A stretch of 64,000 bases of DNA from Streptomyces camponoticapitis (GCF_014646115.1 NZ_BMMV01000012.1:124001-188000); one strand, 5' to 3'. Shown: positions 17,145 through 28,967, counted from the stretch's first letter. Notes: a model not told the origin generated them from the letters alone. A program made the numbers and translations.

Positions 17145-19787
17145 ATGTCTGCCTGCGTCCCCACCCGTGAAGACCAGCCCCACCGCCCCCACACGAACCA
17201 CTCCTCTCCCCCGGTCCATGAGCGACGCGCGTCGTTGCTGCCACGCTTCATGCGCGCGAACCGCCGGCAGAGCCCGGAGCACGAACAGCACGAACAGCAG
17301 CCACAGCACCAGCAGCAGCCACAGCACCAGCAGAGCGCGGGCTCCCCACGGCCCGGCGGACGGCGACGGGGATTCCGGATCGCCGGGGGGGACTTCTCCG
17401 CTTCCATCTCGGTCTTCCTGATCGCGCTGCCGCTCTCCCTCGGCATCGCGCTCGCCACCGGCGCACCCCTCCAGGCCGGTCTCGTCGCCGCGGCCGTCGG
17501 CGGCCTCGTGGTCGGCCGCTTCGGCGGCGCGCCCCTCCAGGTCAGCGGTCCGGCGGCCGGTCTGACCGTCGTCACCGCCGACCTGATCCATCAGTACGGC
17601 TGGCGCACCACCTGCGCCATCACGGTCCTCGCGGGCTTCGTCCAACTCTGCCTCTCCGCCCTGCGCGTCGCCCGCTCGGCGCTCGCGGTGAGCCCGGCGA
17701 TCGTGCACGGCATGCTGGCGGGCATCGGCGTCACGATCGCGCTCGCGCAGTTGCACATCGTCCTCGGCGGCACGCCGCAGAGCTCCGCCGTCGCCAACGT
17801 CCAGGGGCTTCCCGCCCAGTTGGCCGATCTGCACCCGGGCGCGCTCTCCGTGAGCGCGCTGACCGTGGCCGTCCTGCTCGCCTGGCCGCGTATCCCCGGG
17901 CGTACGGGTCAGATCGCGCGGAAGGTGCCCGCCGCCCTCGCGGCGGTGGCGGCGGCGACCGCCGCGGCCCTGCTCGCGGGCCTGACCCTCGACCGGGTCG
18001 ATCTGCCCTCCTGGAGCAGCCACGCGCTCCCCGAGCTGCCGCAGGGGCCTGCGCTCGGACTGGTCGCCGCCGTCCTCACCGTCACCCTGGTCGCCAGCGT
18101 CGAGTCACTTCTGTCGGCGGTCGCCGTCGACAAGCTGGTGGCCGCCCGCAAGGAGCCGGACGTCCAGATCCCGCGCGCCCGGCTGGACCGGGAGCTGTCC
18201 GGACAGGGCGCGGCGAACATCGTCTCCGGCGCCATGGGCGGACTGCCGATCACCGGCGTCGCCGTCCGCAGCGCGGCGAACGTGGCCGCCGGCGCGGTGA
18301 GTCGGCACTCGACGATGCTGCACGGGCTGTGGGTCGCCATCGCCGCGATCTTCCTGGGCTCCGTGCTCGGTCTGATCCCGCTGGCCGCGCTCGCGGCACT
18401 GGTCATGGTGATCGGTGTGCAGATGGTCAACATCACGCACATGCGCAACGTGCGGCGCAATCGCGAACTGCTCGTCTATGTGGGGACGCTGGCCGGTGTG
18501 GTGTTCACCGGTGTCCTGGAAGGGGTGGCGATCGGTATCGCCCTCGCGGTCGCCGTCGCGCTGTACCGGCTCACCCGGACACGGATCACGATGGACGAGC
18601 GGGACGGGGTCCACCGGCTGCACGCGCGCGGCCAGTTGACGTTCCTGGCCGTCCCTCGGCTGAGCCGTCTGCTGCACCAGGTGCCGCAGGGTAGCCCCTG
18701 CGTGGTCGAGTTGGACGGGTCGTTCATGGATCACGCGGCGTACGAGGCGCTGCACGACTGGCAGGTCGCGCATCTGTCGCAGGGCGGGACGGTCGAATTC
18801 ACCGGCAGGTCGGGTGCCCGGATCGCCGAGCCCGCCGAGCCCGTGTCGGAGTCGAGCAGTTGCTGCCGGCCGTGGACAGCGTGGCGTAACCACCACTGCG
18901 GAGATCCGGTCGAGCAACCTTCGACGGCTCAGGGGCGGAAGACCAACCACGTACAGGTGGCGAGCAAGGTCCAGGGCGGGCAACTCGCCAGTGGGCTCAG
19001 CTCGTTCCAGCGCAACACGGCCCCGCTCGTACGCGGCGAGCTGGCGCGGCTGGCGCGCGAGGGCCAGCAGCCCTCCCAGCTCTTTCTCACCTGCGCGGAC
19101 TCGCGTCTGGTGACGAGCATGATCACGGCGAGTGGTCCGGGCGATCTGTTCACCGTCCGCAATGTCGGCAATCTGGTCCCCCTTCCTGGGGAGGAGGGTG
19201 CTCAGGGGCAGGACGACTCGGTGGCGGCGGCGATCGAGTACGCGGTCGATGTCCTCCGGGTCCAATCGATCACGGTCTGCGGGCACTCGGGATGCGGCGC
19301 GATGCAGGCCCTCCTCAAGTCCCCCGACAACGAGCCCCGGCGCGTCGCCGCCAAGGCCGGCCAGCACGCGGCCCCGGCGCGCTCCGCGCAGACCGGCACC
19401 CGCACCGCCACGCACGCGGGCACCCGCACCACCGCCCCGCCCTCCTCCCCCCTCACCCGCTGGCTCCGGCACGGCCGGCCGAGCCTGGAGCGGATGAGGA
19501 GCCGCGACCACGCGTGGGCAAGGATCGCCGGGCGGCTGCCCGCCGACGCGGTCGAGCAGCTCTGTCTCACCAATGTCGTCCAGCAGTTGGAGCATCTGCG
19601 GGCCCACGAGTCGGTGGCCCGGGGCCTCGCCGAGGGAAGGCTCCAACTGCACGGCATGTACTTCCATGTCGGTGAGGCGCAGGCGTATCTGCTCGCGTCC
19701 GACGGACAGCAGGACGGCCACGGCGACAGGACCGACGAGGTGTTCAACCGGGTGGCCCCGACGGCATTCGAGGAGTCGCGCGCCTGA
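17145..19787 (+). CDS. SulP-type anion transporter fused to beta-carbonic anhydrase
   Basis: An 880-aa fusion. After a Gln/His-rich cytoplasmic N-terminus there are about 10-12 membrane segments of the SulP family (from residue 80), a STAS domain (near 495-560), and a beta-carbonic anhydrase domain with zinc ligands in TCADSR (near 649) and CGHSGCG (near 712). The last part has an Ala/Thr-rich insertion. Such fusions are thought to move bicarbonate and interconvert it with CO2. The ATG at 17145 has GGAGGAG upstream. A strong terminator follows at 19819. Monocistronic. Confidence 0.92.
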   Translation: MSACVPTREDQPHRPHTNHSSPPVHERRASLLPRFMRANRRQSPEHEQHEQQPQHQQQPQHQQSAGSPRPGGRRRGFRIAGGDFSASISVFLIALPLSLGIALATGAPLQAGLVAAAVGGLVVGRFGGAPLQVSGPAAGLTVVTADLIHQYGWRTTCAITVLAGFVQLCLSALRVARSALAVSPAIVHGMLAGIGVTIALAQLHIVLGGTPQSSAVANVQGLPAQLADLHPGALSVSALTVAVLLAWPRIPGRTGQIARKVPAALAAVAAATAAALLAGLTLDRVDLPSWSSHALPELPQGPALGLVAAVLTVTLVASVESLLSAVAVDKLVAARKEPDVQIPRARLDRELSGQGAANIVSGAMGGLPITGVAVRSAANVAAGAVSRHSTMLHGLWVAIAAIFLGSVLGLIPLAALAALVMVIGVQMVNITHMRNVRRNRELLVYVGTLAGVVFTGVLEGVAIGIALAVAVALYRLTRTRITMDERDGVHRLHARGQLTFLAVPRLSRLLHQVPQGSPCVVELDGSFMDHAAYEALHDWQVAHLSQGGTVEFTGRSGARIAEPAEPVSESSSCCRPWTAWRNHHCGDPVEQPSTAQGRKTNHVQVASKVQGGQLASGLSSFQRNTAPLVRGELARLAREGQQPSQLFLTCADSRLVTSMITASGPGDLFTVRNVGNLVPLPGEEGAQGQDDSVAAAIEYAVDVLRVQSITVCGHSGCGAMQALLKSPDNEPRRVAAKAGQHAAPARSAQTGTRTATHAGTRTTAPPSSPLTRWLRHGRPSLERMRSRDHAWARIAGRLPADAVEQLCLTNVVQQLEHLRAHESVARGLAEGRLQLHGMYFHVGEAQAYLLASDGQQDGHGDRTDEVFNRVAPTAFEESRA

Positions 19788-19818
19788 ACCTGCGCGCTCC
19801 CGCATCCGTGAGAATGTG

Positions 19819-19860
19819 TGGCCCCGTTCCCCACCACAGCCGGGGAACGGGGCCATTTAC
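19819..19860 (+). terminator. Terminator of the SulP-carbonic anhydrase gene
   Basis: Perfect 13-bp stem (19820-19832 with 19842-19854, arms GGCCCCGTTCCCC and GGGGAACGGGGCC), a 9-base loop, then ATTTA. Confidence 0.88.
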
Positions 19861-19989
19861 TCCTGTCGCCCCCTCGTCAGCCCAGCCGCATAGGTCTAAA
19901 CCAATTTCCTGAAGACCCTTGTCACCCGGGCATCTGCCTGATGAGCTAGGCCCGGGGACACATAGGACGCCCTGGGAAAGGGAGATGTC

Positions 19990-21945
<1,956 letters not shown>

Positions 21946-21970
21946 TCTCGTAGGTCCGGCCGATGTGGCG

Positions 21971-22003
21971 GCCCCCGGCGCATTGCGCCGGGGGCGGCCT
22001 TTT
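21971..22003 (+). terminator. Terminator of the acetyl-CoA synthetase gene
   Basis: Perfect stem GCCCCCGGCGC / GCGCCGGGGGC with a 3-base loop, followed by CCTTTTG. Confidence 0.9.
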
Positions 22004-22080
22004 GTAAAGTGGGCGGCACGTCAACGATGTAACAAAGAACCACAGGTGCGCCGGGAAGTCTGGTCGGCAGGTGATCTGTC

Positions 22081-23496
22081 ATGCCGCCGAACCGACCGGA
22101 GGACCCCTTCGTGGCCACCCCGCGCAATTTCCTCGGACGCCTCCCGCTTCCCGAGCGGACGTATCTCGCGAGCGCGCTGCGGACCGAGACCGTCGGCGGT
22201 GTCCTGCTCCTCCTCGCCGCCATCGCCGCGCTGATCTGGGCCAACACCCCCGTCAGCGGCAGTTACGCGACCGTCGGCGACTTCCATCTGGGCCCGGCCT
22301 CGCTCGGCCTGGACCTCTCGGTCCGGCACTGGGCCGCCGACGGGCTGCTCACGGTCTTCTTCTTCGTCGCCGGGATCGAGCTGAAGCGCGAACTGGTCGC
22401 CGGGGAGCTGCGCGACCCGAAGGCCGCCGCCCTCCCCGTGATCGCGGCGCTCTGCGGCATGGTGATGCCCGCTCTCGTCTATCTGCTGGTCAACGTGGCG
22501 GGCGGCGGATCCACCGACGGCTGGGCCGTCCCCACAGCCACCGACATCGCCTTCGCGCTCGCCGTGCTCGCCGTCCTCGGCACCTCACTGCCGTCCGCGC
22601 TGCGCGCCTTCCTGCTCACCCTCGCCGTCGTGGACGACCTCTTCGCGATCCTGATCATCGCGATCTTCTTCACCAGCGACATCGACGTCCTGGCGCTGGC
22701 CGGCGCCTTCGCCGGGCTCGTCGTCTTCTGGTTCCTCCTGAGGAAGGGTGTGCGCGGCTGGTACGTGTACGTCCCGCTGGCCCTCGTCATCTGGGCCCTG
22801 ATGCTCAACAGCGGCGTCCACGCCACCGTCGCCGGCGTCGCGATGGGTCTGATGCTCCGCTGCGTGAGGCGGGAGGGCGAGAAGCAGTCCCCGGGCGAGC
22901 GCATCGAACATCTCGTCCGCCCGCTGTCGGCCGGTCTCGCCGTGCCGCTCTTCGCGCTCTTCTCGGCGGGTGTCTCGATCAGCGGTGGCGCGCTCGCCGA
23001 CGTCTTCACCCGGCCGGAGACCCTGGGGGTGGTGCTCGGGCTCGTCGTCGGCAAGACGCTCGGCATCTTCGCCGGCACCTGGCTGGCCGCGCGCTTCACC
23101 CGCGCGACCCTGAACGAGGATCTGACCTGGCCGGACATCCTGGCCGTGTCGACGCTCGCGGGGATCGGCTTCACCGTCTCGCTGCTCATCGGCGAACTCG
23201 CCTTCACCGACGACCCGGGGCTGACGGAGGAGGTGAAGGCGGCCGTCCTGACGGGCTCGGTGATCGCCGCCGTACTCGCCGCCGTACTGCTGCGGCTGAG
23301 GGTCCGTAGGTACCGGGCGCTGTACGACTCCGAGGAGCGCGACGAGGACATGGACGGTATTCCTGATATCTACGAGCAGGACAGCCCGGAGTACCACCTG
23401 AGAATGGCCGCCATCCACGAGAAGAAGGCGGCGGAACACCGCCGGTTGGCCGAACACGCCGCAGCGGCGCGCGATGACGGCCCCGGTCCGGCATGA
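22081..23496 (+). CDS. nhaA: Na+/H+ antiporter NhaA
   Basis: A 471-aa antiporter with about 12 membrane segments. The functional Asp pair is in LAVVDDLFAIL (near residue 185), and ATDIAFALAVLA precedes it. A hydrophilic C-terminal tail of about 50 residues (DMDGIPDIYEQDSPEYH...) extends beyond the transporter fold. It exchanges Na+ for H+ and supports pH and salt homeostasis. ATG 22081 follows AGGTGA. The next gene lies 83 bases downstream on the same strand. Confidence 0.95.
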   Translation: MPPNRPEDPFVATPRNFLGRLPLPERTYLASALRTETVGGVLLLLAAIAALIWANTPVSGSYATVGDFHLGPASLGLDLSVRHWAADGLLTVFFFVAGIELKRELVAGELRDPKAAALPVIAALCGMVMPALVYLLVNVAGGGSTDGWAVPTATDIAFALAVLAVLGTSLPSALRAFLLTLAVVDDLFAILIIAIFFTSDIDVLALAGAFAGLVVFWFLLRKGVRGWYVYVPLALVIWALMLNSGVHATVAGVAMGLMLRCVRREGEKQSPGERIEHLVRPLSAGLAVPLFALFSAGVSISGGALADVFTRPETLGVVLGLVVGKTLGIFAGTWLAARFTRATLNEDLTWPDILAVSTLAGIGFTVSLLIGELAFTDDPGLTEEVKAAVLTGSVIAAVLAAVLLRLRVRRYRALYDSEERDEDMDGIPDIYEQDSPEYHLRMAAIHEKKAAEHRRLAEHAAAARDDGPGPA

Positions 23497-23579
23497 TCTG
23501 ACATCCGGCATGATCTGAAGGCGCGGAGCCTGAAATACCCCAGATCTGCGAGAGCGCAGCCGAAACGAGGGAGTCAACG

Positions 23580-24080
23580 ATGAGCGACCCCGGCAGCCAC
23601 GCCGCTGTCACCACCGCCGCTGTCGACGGCGTTCCAGCCGTCCGGGTCAACGGGGACCGCAGCCTTGGGCAGTTGGTCTCCTCGGCCACGGCCGAGATGT
23701 CCGCGCTGGTGCATGACGAGATCGCGCTGGCCAAGGCCGAGCTGCGACAGGACGCCAAGCGGGGCGCGATGGGCGGCGCCGCGATCGGCATCGCGGGAGT
23801 GTTCGCACTCTTCTCACTGCCGGTGCTGAGCTTCGCCGCCGCGTACGGTATCCACAACTGGGGCCTCGGGCTCGCGTGGTCGTTCCTGATCGTGGGGGGA
23901 GCGTTTCTGCTCATCGCGGGGGTGCTGGCGCTGATCGCCATGCGGAAGTTCAAGCGGGTCAAGCCGCCGGAGAAGAGCATCGCGTCCGCCAAGGAGACGG
24001 CCGCCGTTCTCCAGACGGTGAAGCCGCACCCCCGCCCGGTCCATGAGACGGGCAAGACTGTGGCACGCTCGTCTGCATGA
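23580..24080 (+). CDS. Phage-holin superfamily III (DUF1469) membrane protein
   Basis: A 166-aa protein with two hydrophobic segments (about residues 68-90 and 100-122) and charged ends. It belongs to the DUF1469/Phage_holin_3_6-like family, common in actinobacterial chromosomes and not a sign of a prophage by itself. Start ATG 23580 has GAGGGAG upstream. The stop overlaps the start of the hydrolase gene (ATGA), so the two are co-translated. Confidence 0.85.
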   Translation: MSDPGSHAAVTTAAVDGVPAVRVNGDRSLGQLVSSATAEMSALVHDEIALAKAELRQDAKRGAMGGAAIGIAGVFALFSLPVLSFAAAYGIHNWGLGLAWSFLIVGGAFLLIAGVLALIAMRKFKRVKPPEKSIASAKETAAVLQTVKPHPRPVHETGKTVARSSA

Positions 24081-25039
24081 CCGCCCCCGAAAACGGCCCC
24101 GATTCCACCCCCGGCAGCCTTCCCGCGACGGTCGCGGCCGATGTGCGCCTCGACGGTCCCTGGACGCACCGGGACGTGGCCGCCAACGGAGCCCGCTTTC
24201 ATATCGCCGAGATGGGCGACGGGCCGATGGTGCTGCTGCTTCACGGCTTCCCGCAGTTCTGGTGGACCTGGCGGCACCAGCTGCCCGCGCTCGCCGAGGC
24301 CGGGTACCGGGCCGTCGCGATGGACCTGCGGGGCGTGGGCGGCAGCGACCGTACGCCCCGGGGTTACGACCCCGCGAATCTGGCGCTCGACATCACCGGT
24401 GTGATCCGCTCGCTCGGTGAGCCGGACGCCGCGCTCGTCGGGCACGACCTGGGCGGTTATCTCGCCTGGACCGCCGCCGTGATGCGGCCGAAGCTGGTGC
24501 GCCGGCTCGTGGTGTCGTCGATGCCGCACCCGCGCCGCTGGCGCTCGGCGATGCTGTCGGACTTCTCGCAGAGCCGGGCCGGCTCGTACATCTGGGGATT
24601 CCAGCGGCCATGGGTACCCGAGCGTCAGCTCGTCGCGCGCGACGGGGCGTTGGTGGGCGACCTGATCCGCGGCTGGTCGGGGCCGCAGCCCCCCGACGAC
24701 AAGACGGTCGACATCTACCGGCGGGCGATGACCATCCCGTCGACGGCGCACTGCTCGATCGAGCCGTACCGCTGGATGGTGCGGTCGATGGCGCGGCCGG
24801 ACGGGATCCAGTTCAACCGTCGGATGAAGCGCCCGGTGCGGGTGCCGACCCTCCAGCTGCACGGGTCGCTCGACTCGGCGATGCGCACGCGCAGTACGGC
24901 CGGGTCCGCCGAGTACGTCGAAGCGCCGTACCGCTGGCGGCTGTTCGACGGTCTTGGCCATTTTCCGCAGGAGGAGGACCCCGTGGCCTTCTCCACGGAG
25001 CTCATCAACTGGCTCAAGGATCCGGAGCCCGACCGCTGA
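24077..25039 (+). CDS. Alpha/beta hydrolase of the epoxide hydrolase type
   Basis: A 320-aa alpha/beta hydrolase. The oxyanion region is HGFPQFWWTWR, the nucleophile elbow is GHDLGGYLAW with Asp (near residue 122) as nucleophile, and the catalytic His is in GHFPQEED (near 294). Aspartate at the elbow points to epoxide hydrolase or haloalkane dehalogenase chemistry rather than a serine esterase. It is translationally coupled to the membrane protein gene upstream. Substrate unknown. Confidence 0.87.
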   Translation: MTAPENGPDSTPGSLPATVAADVRLDGPWTHRDVAANGARFHIAEMGDGPMVLLLHGFPQFWWTWRHQLPALAEAGYRAVAMDLRGVGGSDRTPRGYDPANLALDITGVIRSLGEPDAALVGHDLGGYLAWTAAVMRPKLVRRLVVSSMPHPRRWRSAMLSDFSQSRAGSYIWGFQRPWVPERQLVARDGALVGDLIRGWSGPQPPDDKTVDIYRRAMTIPSTAHCSIEPYRWMVRSMARPDGIQFNRRMKRPVRVPTLQLHGSLDSAMRTRSTAGSAEYVEAPYRWRLFDGLGHFPQEEDPVAFSTELINWLKDPEPDR

Positions 25040-25471
25040 TCAGCGCCTTGTCCGGCCGGTCGACGGGTGACCCCGAGAACGTTTGTACGACGAACAGCCA
25101 ATTGCCTCGCGCATAGGCCAATTGGCCGACGCCGGGGCGATTACCGACCATGGGCCCCGGGCAAACGTCCGTGTATGGGCTGGACGCACGACTTCGGTGA
25201 CGCAGCACGCAACCGCCGCTCGGCCTCTGTGCCGATCACCCATGAGAGGGGCGGCCCGGAAGATCAGGGGCATGATCTCCGACTCGGTATTCCACTGATT
25301 CTCCGCCGAAGGGCCCGTTGGGTCTCGGCACGGCTGCGGCATCAGCGCGGCTAAGCGCGGCGGAAGCGGTGGGGGCGAGTAGGAGCGTCAAGGGAACACC
25401 GGAACGAAGACCGGAGCGAAGAGGCGGAATGAGCCGGACGTACTGATCGCGGGAACAACGGAGGACAGTGC
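25040..25471. other. Intergenic region, no gene recognised
   Basis: Open frames on both strands lack ribosome sites and family resemblance. The region lies between convergent genes and ends at the terminator at 25472. Confidence 0.55.
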
Positions 25472-25504
25472 CGGGCCGGGCCAGGGAATCCCTGGCCCGG
25501 CCCG
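25472..25504. terminator. 15-bp perfect stem, bidirectional terminator
   Basis: Arms 25472-25486 and 25490-25504 are perfect reverse complements with a 3-base loop, between the convergent epoxide hydrolase and protease genes. Confidence 0.85.
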
Positions 25505-25547
25505 TCCTCGTTGCGGCTCGTACCTCTTGAAGCGCGAAGCTCTCGCC

Positions 25548-26747
25548 CTAGAGCGCGCAGCCCTGGCTGTCGACCTGCTGGTTGGCCGTACGGCCGCGCT
25601 CGATGTCCTCGCGGATCTCGTCGGCCGTCAGCGCGTAGCCGGTGTCCGGGTCGTCGAGCGAGCGGGCGAAGATCACGCCGTACACCCGGCCGTCGGTGGT
25701 GAGCAGCGGGCCGCCGGAGTTGCCCTGGCGGACCGTCGCGAAGAGCGAGTAGACGTCGCGCCGTACCTCTCCGCGCCGGTAGATGTCCGGCCCGTTGGCG
25801 TCGATACGGCCCCGGACACGGGCCGAGCGCACGTCGTACGCGCCGTTCTCCGGGAAGCCGGCGACGATCGCGCTGTCGCCGCTGCGGGCGTCCTCGTCGG
25901 TGAACCGGAGCACAGGGGCGCGCAGGTCGGGCACGTCCAGGACGGCGATGTCGCGCTCCCAGTCGTAGAGGACGACCTTCGCGTCGTACAGCCGGCCTTC
26001 GCCGCCTATCTGCACGGTCGGTTCGTCCACGCCGCCGACGACATGCGCGTTGGTCATGACGCGGCGGTCGGCGAAGACGAAGCCGGTGCCTTCGAGGACC
26101 TTGCCGCAACTCTGTGCCGTACCGACCACCTTGACGATGGAGCGCTGCGCGCGGGCCGCGACGGGGCTGCCGACGAGCGCGGGGTCCGGCGGGTCGACCG
26201 CGGTGATCGGCTCGTTGGCGAACGGGCTGAAGACCTGCGGGAAGCCCTTCTCCGCGAGGACGGAGGAGAAGCCCGTGAACCAGGTCGCCGTCTGGTCCGG
26301 CATCACCCGCGAGACGCCGAGCAGCACCTTCGAGTTACGGACCTCCTTGCCGAGCGTCGGCAGCGAGGTCCCGGCCAGGGCGGAGCCGATCAGCCAGGCG
26401 ACCAGCAGCATCGCGACCACATTGACCAGCGCGCCGCCCGTGGCGTCCACGGCGCGCGCCGGTGACCAGGTGATGTAGCGGCGGAGCTTGTTGCCGAGGT
26501 GGGTGGTGAAGGCCTGTCCCACGGAGGCGCACACGATCACGACGACGACGGCGACGACCGTCGCTGTCGTCGTGACCTCGGCCTCCTCGGTGATCTGGTC
26601 CCAGAGCACCGGGAGCAGATAGACCGCGACGAGACCGCCGCCGAGGAAACCGATCACCGACAGGATGCCGACGACGAATCCCTGGCGGTAGCCGACGATC
26701 GCGAACCATACGGCCGCGAGCAGCAGCAGGATGTCCAGCACGTTCAC
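25548..26747 (-). CDS. MarP-type membrane serine protease (CvpA + trypsin-like domains)
   Basis: A 399-aa protein. The N-terminal CvpA-like domain has four membrane segments; the exported C-terminal chymotrypsin-like domain has catalytic His in TNAHVV (near 232), Asp in ERDIAVLD (near 265) and Ser in GNSGGP (near 341). The mycobacterial relative MarP protects against acid stress. I chose GTG 26747 (protein begins MNVLDILLL), because the upstream in-frame start at 26753 is TTG, and a GAGG lies at a suitable distance from the GTG. It is followed by the bidirectional terminator at 25472. Confidence 0.9.
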   Translation of the reverse strand: MNVLDILLLLAAVWFAIVGYRQGFVVGILSVIGFLGGGLVAVYLLPVLWDQITEEAEVTTTATVVAVVVVIVCASVGQAFTTHLGNKLRRYITWSPARAVDATGGALVNVVAMLLVAWLIGSALAGTSLPTLGKEVRNSKVLLGVSRVMPDQTATWFTGFSSVLAEKGFPQVFSPFANEPITAVDPPDPALVGSPVAARAQRSIVKVVGTAQSCGKVLEGTGFVFADRRVMTNAHVVGGVDEPTVQIGGEGRLYDAKVVLYDWERDIAVLDVPDLRAPVLRFTDEDARSGDSAIVAGFPENGAYDVRSARVRGRIDANGPDIYRRGEVRRDVYSLFATVRQGNSGGPLLTTDGRVYGVIFARSLDDPDTGYALTADEIREDIERGRTANQQVDSQGCAL

Positions 26748-26874
26748 TGTCAATAGCCTCGCTAGCCTCGCGGATTCGTCTCCCGTCGCCCCGTCGGGCG
26801 GGGGGACGGACCTGCGGCGGAATCGCCGCGCCGAACCCGTGGAACCGGGTCGGCGCAGCGATTGGGCAAGCGTG

Positions 26875-27696
26875 TCATGAGCGCCCGTCGAGCGGGACCT
26901 CCTTGGAGCGGTCCCACGGGCGCTCCCAGCCCGAGAAGTGCAGAATGCGGTCGATCACGCCGGCGGTGAATCCCCACACGAGCGCGGAGGCGACCGTGAA
27001 GGCGGGGCTGTGGACGCCGCTCGGGTGTGTGGCGATGACGCGGTTGGCCGGGTCCGTGAGATCCGCCACGGGGACGGCGAAGACCCGGGCCGTCTCCGCG
27101 AGATCGACGGCGCCGACCGGGCTGGGGGTGTGCCACCAGCCGAGGACCGGGGTCACCACGAACTCGCTCACCGGGATGTAGAGCTTGGGCAGCACGCCGA
27201 AGAGCTGGACTCCGGCCGGGTCGAGCCCGGTCTCCTCCTCGGCCTCCCGCAGTGCGGCGCGCAGCGGTCCGGTCGTCGCCGGATCGCCGTCCTCGGGGTC
27301 GAGGGCGCCGCCGGGGAAGGATGCCTGTCCGGCGTGCGAGCGCAGGGTGCTGGCGCGCTCCATCAGCAGCAGCTCCGGGCCGCGCTCGCCCTCACCGAAG
27401 AGGATGAGCACGGCGGACTGCCGTCCGAGACCGTTCTCGGGCGGCAGGAAACGGCTCAGCTGTTCCGGCGCCACGGTGCGCATGGCGTGCACCACCGGGG
27501 CCAGCCACGCGGGCAGGCCTTCGGTGGTGACGGGGACGTCGGTCACTGCTTCGTCGCGGATTCGTGCGGCCTTTTCATGTCTCGGTGCGTCACGCGCGGT
27601 GCGTGCGGCGCGTGCCGTCTCGGCTGAACGTGCGGTTGTACGTGCGGTCTGCGTGGTCTGTGCGGTCCTGGCGTCATGCGTGTCAGCCCGTGTCAT
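26875..27696 (-). CDS. NUDIX hydrolase, CoA pyrophosphatase-like
   Basis: A NUDIX protein of about 273 aa. The CoA-type signature LLMERASTLRSHAGQASFPGG precedes the nudix box, which ends LREAEEETGL. The expected reaction is cleavage of CoA or similar nucleoside diphosphate derivatives. The first 50 residues are a low-complexity Ala-Arg-Thr string, unusual for the family. A GTG at about 27546 (protein VTDVPVTTEGLPAW) would give a shorter, more typical protein, so the start at 27696 is uncertain. The MarP-type gene lies downstream in the same direction. Confidence 0.85.
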   Translation of the reverse strand: MTRADTHDARTAQTTQTARTTARSAETARAARTARDAPRHEKAARIRDEAVTDVPVTTEGLPAWLAPVVHAMRTVAPEQLSRFLPPENGLGRQSAVLILFGEGERGPELLLMERASTLRSHAGQASFPGGALDPEDGDPATTGPLRAALREAEEETGLDPAGVQLFGVLPKLYIPVSEFVVTPVLGWWHTPSPVGAVDLAETARVFAVPVADLTDPANRVIATHPSGVHSPAFTVASALVWGFTAGVIDRILHFSGWERPWDRSKEVPLDGRS

Positions 27697-27847
27697 CGGC
27701 ACCCCCGACGTACAACGCCCGCTGTCGCCCGGATCGTTCCAGCCCGCATACGCCGCAGCCCTTCCTCTCCCGCCCGCCGGCGCCCCCGCCGCGCCGGTCT
27801 GTCCGGTGATACGGCTCCGGCCCGCCGTGCGCTCACCGCGCGGGCGG

Positions 27848-28864
27848 TCATTCGGCCCCGGCGGGGGTGCCGAGCGGCGGTGCGGGCTTGCCCGGGTAGT
27901 CCGGCGGCGGGGAGAGCCGCTGTCCCGGATAGCCGCCCAGCTCGTACTTGAGCAGCTTCTTCGCCTTCTCCGGGTCGGTCTCGCCCTCTCCGTAGGAGGG
28001 GCAGAGGGGGGCGATCGGGCAGGCGCCGCAGGCGGGTTTACGGGAGTGGCAGACCCGGCGTCCGTGGAAGATGATCCGATGCGAGAGCATCGTCCACTCG
28101 CTCTTGGGGAAGATCGCGGCGATCTCCGCCTCGACCTTCTCCGGGTCTTCCTGGTCGGTCCACTTCCAGCGGCGCACCAGTCGGCCGAAGTGGGTGTCGA
28201 CGGTCAGGCCGGGGACACCGAAAGCGTTGCCGAGCACCACGTTGGCCGTCTTCCGGCCGACGCCGGGCAGCGTCACGAGGTCCTTCAGCGTGCCGGGCAC
28301 CTCACCGTCGTAACGGTCACGCAGCGCCGTCGAGAGCCCTATGAGCGACCTCGTCTTGGCACGGAAGAACCCGGTGGGGCGGATGACCTCCTCCAGCTCC
28401 TCGGGCACGGCGGCGGCCATGTCCTCCGGAGTCGGGTACTTCGCGAAGAGCGCGGGCGTCGTCTGGTTGACGCGCAGGTCCGTCGTCTGGGCCGACAGGA
28501 CCGTGGCGACGAGCAGCTCGAAGGGGTTGCGGAAGTCCAGCTCCGGGTGGGCGTACGGATAGACGTCCGCCAGCTCGCGGTTTATCCGGCGGGCGCGGCG
28601 GACCATCGCCAGGTGCGACTCCGGCTTGGCGCTCTTCGGCCGCTTGGCGCCCGGGGCCTTGGCCGCGGGCTTCGAGCTCCCGGACCGGCCGCTCGTGCGC
28701 TCGGAGCTCGGGGACTTTACGTCCGCGGGCTTTTCGCTCGTACGTTTTGCAGCTTTTGTGGTTTTTTTCGACTTCGCGGCGGCCTGTTCGCCCACAGCGG
28801 AATTCTGCTTCGGTGACACTCTTCCAGCTCCCTTGGCCTGCCCTCTCACCGGCGAGTTGGACAC
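27848..28864 (-). CDS. nth: Endonuclease III
   Basis: A 338-aa DNA glycosylase/AP lyase for oxidised pyrimidines in base excision repair. The helix-hairpin-helix reads LPGVGRKTANVV with the catalytic Lys (near 205), the catalytic Asp is in TVDTHFGRL (near 223), and the 4Fe-4S cluster ligands are in CHSRKPACGACPIAPLC. The N-terminus has about 85 extra Lys/Ser/Ala-rich residues, probably a disordered DNA-binding tail. No ATG is available before the conserved core; GTG 28864 is used and is uncertain. Divergent from crp. Confidence 0.93.
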   Translation of the reverse strand: MSNSPVRGQAKGAGRVSPKQNSAVGEQAAAKSKKTTKAAKRTSEKPADVKSPSSERTSGRSGSSKPAAKAPGAKRPKSAKPESHLAMVRRARRINRELADVYPYAHPELDFRNPFELLVATVLSAQTTDLRVNQTTPALFAKYPTPEDMAAAVPEELEEVIRPTGFFRAKTRSLIGLSTALRDRYDGEVPGTLKDLVTLPGVGRKTANVVLGNAFGVPGLTVDTHFGRLVRRWKWTDQEDPEKVEAEIAAIFPKSEWTMLSHRIIFHGRRVCHSRKPACGACPIAPLCPSYGEGETDPEKAKKLLKYELGGYPGQRLSPPPDYPGKPAPPLGTPAGAE

Positions 28865-28967
28865 CCGGCCAGCCTAGAGCCCTGCACTGACATCCGCCCC
28901 GGGCCCCGGCCGATCACCACCCGAATCGGGCCCCGGGGCACGGTTCGCGGCCGCTGTACGTCAAACT

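Noticed and set aside
18105..19856. 583-aa minus-strand frame opposite the carbonic anhydrase part
   Set aside because: No domain, and the plus strand has exact zinc motifs.
23580..24080. Possible prophage because of the holin-like protein
   Set aside because: The DUF1469 family is chromosomal in actinobacteria and no other phage gene is near.
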